From the NCBI GenBank assembly GCA_963803495.1, contig CAWDMP010000002.1:4340001-4404000 (forward strand): DNA of 64,000 bases, in the 5' to 3' direction. Below, one piece after another: positions 60,664-64,000 of this stretch (the first letter of the stretch is position 1; every line of letters begins with the position of its first letter). A model generated the notes under the pieces. That model had not been told where the DNA came from, ran no database searches, and saw only the letters and a list, made by a program, of their open reading frames with translations. The position numbers were made by a program, and so were the translations under genes. This DNA is from Persicitalea sp963803495. Lineage in GTDB: Bacteria; Bacteroidota; Bacteroidia; Cytophagales; Spirosomataceae.

Positions 60664-61937
60664 TTCCGGCGGCCGAATTTCTGGTGAGCCTGGGCAAATT
60701 GTCCGGCTGCCAGCGCGGCGGCAATGGAAAGCTCGCCCGCCAGGACCAACGCGCCACAAATTTCGGAAAACTTCCGGGCTTTGCCCGCTCCGTAGCAGTC
60801 CATGAGTTCCAGGCACTCGCGCTGAGTGGGCAGCGAAGTACCGCCGCCCACGGTACCGACGATCAGGTTGGGCAAAGTTACGGCGGCGTACAGGCTACCG
60901 TCGACGGTCAGTTCCATACGGGTGACGCCTACGGCTGCTTCCGCCACGCAAGCCGCATCCTGCCCCGTGGCGATGAAAAGCGCGGCCAGGCCGTTGGCGT
61001 AATGGCCCTGCGCTCCGATGGAGCCGCTCTGAATCGTACCGACCGTGGAAGACCGCCAGTATTGTTCCATTGCCTCGGGGGTCGTTTTCAGCACTTCGCT
61101 GACTATCTTCCGGCTCAACGTGATCTCGGCGGTCACCTTTTTGCCTCGCACGTTGCGAAACGACTGGGCGGTCGCTTTTTTATCGCCCGAATAATTGCCC
61201 TCGATGAACCAGCATGTTGGCTGCACTGGAGCCTCGGCCACGATGTACCGGCAGATAGCATCGGTACAGATCGTGACCATATTTTGCCCGGCCGCGTCGC
61301 CAGTCTGGTAGTCGAAGGTCAGCATTAGTTGGTTACCCTCGATATTGGATTTCATGTCGAGTAGCTCGGCGTAGCGGCTGTTTTCGGAGGTGATTTGCTT
61401 GAATTTGTCGATTTTTTCCAACGCCCAAATCAGAAAAGTACCCAGTTCGCCAATATTCCTGAACTTGAAAAGCGGCGACCGCTGTACGCCTTCGATCAGG
61501 CAGATGGAAGTGGCTCCGCCCGCCACAAAGCACGCCCGACTGCCCCGGTGGTACGAAGCCAGCAGCGTGCCTTCGCTCGTGGCCAATGGCACGTAAAAAT
61601 CACCCCGCGCCGCCGAGCCCAGCACTTTGAGCGGGCCGACGACCCCGGTCGGGACCAAGGTCATGCCAATGTAGTTTTCGATGTTACCGTGCAGGGCTTC
61701 GAAAGCCGAAAACTTCTTTTCTCCGTTCAAGAACTCGAATGAACGCTTGGCTTGGCGATTCAGAAAGTCGAGCCTTTGCTGGGTACCCTCTTCCGAGACA
61801 GGTACTTCGCAGGGTAGTTTTTCGCCGATCTTGCCGTTGGTAGCCTTATTTCTCACCGCTTCGATCAACTGGGCGGTATCCTGCACGGCGTCGAGTGCGC
61901 GCAAGGCCTTTTTAGTGCTTTCGCTGGACGAGGACAT
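60660..61937 (-). CDS. Hydroxymethylglutaryl-CoA reductase (class I-like), first gene of operon
   Basis: 425 residues. Substrate and catalytic features of HMG-CoA reductase are all present: ENYIGMTLVPTGVVGPL (HMG binding), PLATSEGTLLAS with Glu122, GDAAGQNMV (NADP site), EGNYSGDKKATA with Lys253, IATGQDAACV with Asp327, GTVGGGTSLPTQ and the C-terminal QAHQKFGR with His418. It would reduce HMG-CoA to mevalonate. Most Cytophagales are thought to make isoprenoids by the MEP route, so a catalytically complete HMGR heading a lipid-like operon is unusual. Its stop overlaps the UbiA start (ATGA). It is divergent from the symporter at 62128. Confidence 0.92.
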   Translation of the reverse strand: MSSSSESTKKALRALDAVQDTAQLIEAVRNKATNGKIGEKLPCEVPVSEEGTQQRLDFLNRQAKRSFEFLNGEKKFSAFEALHGNIENYIGMTLVPTGVVGPLKVLGSAARGDFYVPLATSEGTLLASYHRGSRACFVAGGATSICLIEGVQRSPLFKFRNIGELGTFLIWALEKIDKFKQITSENSRYAELLDMKSNIEGNQLMLTFDYQTGDAAGQNMVTICTDAICRYIVAEAPVQPTCWFIEGNYSGDKKATAQSFRNVRGKKVTAEITLSRKIVSEVLKTTPEAMEQYWRSSTVGTIQSGSIGAQGHYANGLAALFIATGQDAACVAEAAVGVTRMELTVDGSLYAAVTLPNLIVGTVGGGTSLPTQRECLELMDCYGAGKARKFSEICGALVLAGELSIAAALAAGQFAQAHQKFGRRK

Positions 61938-62087
61938 CGCGAAGTATTTTGGGTGAGGAGGTCAAATGGTGGGGAAAGATAGGAATTTTTGGGAAGCCAA
62001 GAAGCAATGGGTACCCAGAGCGATCGCGGATACAGTGCCCATTTTGGGGCAGAGGTCGCGCTTCCCCCAACTCTCGGTTATATAAGG
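61938..62087. promoter_or_regulatory. Divergent promoter region of the HMGR operon
   Basis: The space between the HMGR start and the symporter promoter must hold the operon promoter. On the minus strand TATCTTTC (+ strand gaaagata, about 61975-61982) is one base off TAnnTTTG and about 40 bp from the ATG. No operator or riboswitch is recognised. Confidence 0.4.
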
Positions 62088-62095
62088 TAGCTTTG
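62088..62095 (+). promoter_or_regulatory. Probable -7 promoter box (TAGCTTTG)
   Basis: Exact TAnnTTTG match 33 bp before the sodium symporter start. Confidence 0.5.
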
Positions 62096-62127
62096 GCAAA
62101 CTGAACCCAAACCTCAAAAATACCCTC

Positions 62128-63612
62128 ATGCTCACAAAAATCATCGTCCTTACCATCTATGTCGGCATCCTTTTTCTGATCGGTATCGTCGCTTCCCGAC
62201 GGATCAAGAGCATGAGCGACTTCTACGTGGGGGGCAAGAACCTGGGCTTTTGGGCGGTGGCTTTTTCGGCCCGCGCCACGGGCGAGTCTGGCTGGCTACT
62301 GATCGGCTTGACGGGCATGGGAGCCTTGGCCGGAATTTCGGCCTACTGGGTGGTGGTGGGCGAAGTACTGGGCGTGGTCATTTCGTGGTGGGTGATGGCC
62401 AAGCGATTCAAGCGACGGTCGGACGCCTACCAATCCATTACCATTCCCGACTACCTGCAAAGCCACTTCCAAAGTACCACGCATACCCTTCGCATCATCG
62501 CGGCCTCGGTACTTTCGGTGTTCGTGATCATCTACGTAAGCTCTCAAATCGACGCCACGGGCATTGCCTTCGAGTCGCTGCTGGGCATGAACTACTACGC
62601 GGGGGCGCTGCTGGGCTTCACGATCGTGCTGGTGTATATCTTCATCGGGGGCTTCGTGGCGGTGGTGTGGTCCGATTTCTTCCAGGGCCTGTTGATGTTC
62701 TTCGGCCTGGTACTACTGCCCGTCGTCGTGTGGTTTTCGATGGATCAGGGGCAAGGTATCATCGCCGGGCTCGATCGCATCGACCCGGCGCTCACGCACC
62801 TCTGGGGCGGGAGCGACGATGTCTGGATGAACATCTTCACGATGCTGGGCTTTGCCATGATCGGCTTGGGTTTTCTGGGCTCGCCGCAAGTGTATGTGCG
62901 CTTTATGTCGATCAAAAGTGAGACGGAAATCGACAACGGCAAGTGGGTAGCGGCCTTGTTCACGCTGCTAACCGATGCCTCGGCGGTAACGATCGGAATC
63001 CTGGCGCGCATTATTTTCACCGAGCCGGGGCAAGACCCCGAAAGCATTTTCGGCATCGGGGCGACGGACGTCTTGAAAGTGATGACCGAAAACTTCCTGC
63101 CCAACATTCTGGTTGCCATCTATGTCGCCATCGTGCTCTCAGCCATCATGAGTACCATCGACTCTCTGCTGGTGCTCGCGTCCAGCGCCATCACCCGCGA
63201 TTTTTACCAAAAAATCTTCCGCCCCGACCTCAAGGACGAGGACCTGACCACCCTCTCCCGTTGGGTTACGCTTGGCATGGCGCTCATCGCCCTGGGGCTG
63301 GCAATGTTAACCGCTATTCTGTCGCCGGAACGCCAGATTTTCTGGACCATTATTTTCGGCTGGTCGGGCATCGCGGCGACCTTCTGTCCGGTTGTAATCC
63401 TCACGCTTTTCTGGCCGGGCTATACGGAGAAAGGTGCTATCGCGACCATGATCGCAGGCTTCCTGTGCGTGCCTTTGTTCAAGTTTGTGTTTCAGGAAAT
63501 GGACACGATCGGACCGTATTTGGTAAAACTGGATGTACTGGCCCCTTCGTTTTTGATCGCGATGATTGTGGGGGCAATCGTATCGAAGGCTACAAGTACC
63601 GGAAGTCGGTAA
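62128..63612 (+). CDS. Sodium:solute symporter (SSS family, PutP-like)
   Basis: 494 residues with about 13 hydrophobic helices. SSS features: IASRRIKSMSDFYVGGKNLGFW at the start, AFSARATGESGWLLIG, YVSSQIDATGIAFESLLGM, GGFVAVVWSDFFQGLLMFFGL (family signature), SPQVYVRFMSIKSE, and SAIMSTIDSLLVLASSAITRDFY with sodium-site serine/threonine residues. Closest known relatives are proline/sodium symporters. Substrate is not certain. It is divergent from the HMGR operon. Confidence 0.93.
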   Translation: MLTKIIVLTIYVGILFLIGIVASRRIKSMSDFYVGGKNLGFWAVAFSARATGESGWLLIGLTGMGALAGISAYWVVVGEVLGVVISWWVMAKRFKRRSDAYQSITIPDYLQSHFQSTTHTLRIIAASVLSVFVIIYVSSQIDATGIAFESLLGMNYYAGALLGFTIVLVYIFIGGFVAVVWSDFFQGLLMFFGLVLLPVVVWFSMDQGQGIIAGLDRIDPALTHLWGGSDDVWMNIFTMLGFAMIGLGFLGSPQVYVRFMSIKSETEIDNGKWVAALFTLLTDASAVTIGILARIIFTEPGQDPESIFGIGATDVLKVMTENFLPNILVAIYVAIVLSAIMSTIDSLLVLASSAITRDFYQKIFRPDLKDEDLTTLSRWVTLGMALIALGLAMLTAILSPERQIFWTIIFGWSGIAATFCPVVILTLFWPGYTEKGAIATMIAGFLCVPLFKFVFQEMDTIGPYLVKLDVLAPSFLIAMIVGAIVSKATSTGSR

Positions 63613-63674
63613 GGTACGATAAGCGATCTGCTTAAATCTGACTTTTCGGGTTTAATCGATTGATCTATTGCATT

Positions 63675-64000
63675 TTATTTATTAAAAAGCTTCCTCGGTC
63701 TCAAGCCACCAAGCCGTCCCGCAATGTAAGCCGCCTGAGCCGCGCGGGCCGATTCATCGTAGTGCACGTGGTCAACGAAGTGGTCGGTACCAAGATTTTT
63801 GGTGAAGCCATACAGGTCGATGACGGGTACCTCGTGCCGCGCCATCACCTCGTCGGCGATGGCGTTGTAGGCATCCAGGTCACGGGCGTAGCGCTTGAAT
63901 TGCTTCGAGCGGCTGTTGTGCCGCTCGTCTTCCACCGACGTCGACCGTACCCACAGCGGGCTGATATTGCGTTTTTCTAATAAATCCAGAATCGATTCCA
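63675..64000 (-). CDS. SGNH/GDSL-type hydrolase, C-terminal part (truncated by window edge)
   Basis: The frame is open to the right edge, so the N-terminus is outside the window. Visible residues include ILDLLEKRNISPLWVRSTSV, EDERHNSRSKQFKRYARDLD, HEVPVIDLYGFTKNLG and HFVDHVHYDESARAAQAAYI. DHVHY matches block V of SGNH hydrolases (catalytic Asp and His, DxxH), and the preceding segment fits the helix layout of GDSL esterases. Probable carbohydrate or acyl esterase; the catalytic serine block is not visible. Confidence 0.75.
   Translation of the reverse strand, partial: ESILDLLEKRNISPLWVRSTSVEDERHNSRSKQFKRYARDLDAYNAIADEVMARHEVPVIDLYGFTKNLGTDHFVDHVHYDESARAAQAAYIAGRLGGLRPRKLFNK

Noticed and set aside
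1..64000. tRNA, rRNA, riboswitch, phage or IS elements
   Set aside because: I looked for T-loop consensus, rRNA blocks, transposase or integrase motifs and common riboswitch cores and saw none; a covariance-model scan would be needed to exclude small RNAs.

Overview
The window looks like a chromosome segment of a Bacteroidota bacterium of the order Cytophagales, most like the Spirosomaceae (Dyadobacter/Spirosoma relatives); this is inferred from gene families and promoter style, not from a marker gene. Supporting signs are TAnnTTTG-type -7 promoter boxes, LytTR regulators paired with LytS-type kinases, DUF4136/DUF4494/DUF5618/DUF6326 proteins, CHU_C-type Ig repeats, ThuA-glucose dehydrogenase fusions and a CrtW-type ketolase. 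No rRNA, tRNA, CRISPR array, phage or IS element was found.

Layout. 1-0.7 kb: end of mutS2. 0.9-6.4 kb: sugar-oxidation genes (MFS transporter, two Gfo/Idh/MocA oxidoreductases, a xylose-isomerase-like TIM barrel) interrupted by a self-contained S23/four-helix-bundle gene between inverted repeats. 6.8-12.8 kb: an Ig-repeat surface protein and a large ThuA-PQQ glucose dehydrogenase-PKD-cytochrome c protein. 13-20.6 kb: methyltransferase lipoprotein, beta-barrel, PIN toxin-antitoxin pair, M20 peptidase with a CrtW-like ketolase, MsrA, LEA2 lipoprotein, DUF4494. 20.7-25.8 kb: 7TM sensor kinase, OmpA protein, LytTR regulator and a reduced kinase. 26-34 kb: housekeeping genes lpxH, cdsA, CPBP protease, dusB, EamA transporter, biotinyl carrier, pyrH, frr. 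34-40.5 kb: DUF4136, UDP-xylose pathway (UXS, Ugd), acyl-CoA dehydrogenase, SPFH and NfeD. 40.6-49.2 kb: PafA-like phosphatase, two paralogous GMC oxidoreductases around a gluconate-dehydrogenase subunit 3 protein, a propeller lipoprotein and a D-aminoacylase. 49.3-52.3 kb: duplicated DUF5618 genes, two membrane proteins and a stretch of gene debris. 52.3-61.9 kb: a tightly overlapping eight-gene minus-strand operon. 62.1-64 kb: a sodium symporter and a partial SGNH hydrolase.

The best candidate for an undescribed system is the 52.3-61.9 kb operon: HMG-CoA reductase, UbiA-type prenyltransferase, PEP-synthase/rifampicin-phosphotransferase-like dikinase, BtaA-like DUF3419 aminocarboxypropyltransferase, phytol/dolichol-kinase-like protein, GNAT, membrane-anchored SRPBCC and an OleC-like AMP ligase. 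Together they suggest synthesis of an unusual isoprenoid-containing lipid.

Two features run through the window. Intergenic spaces carry short tandem arrays, mostly with an 8-bp period, in several unrelated sequence families. They are often arranged as inverted pairs and abut start or stop codons. Ten genes carry single-base frameshifts (11 insertions, 1 deletion as I reconstruct them), mostly at short homopolymers. This looks more like residual sequencing error than real decay, so those genes are annotated across the break.
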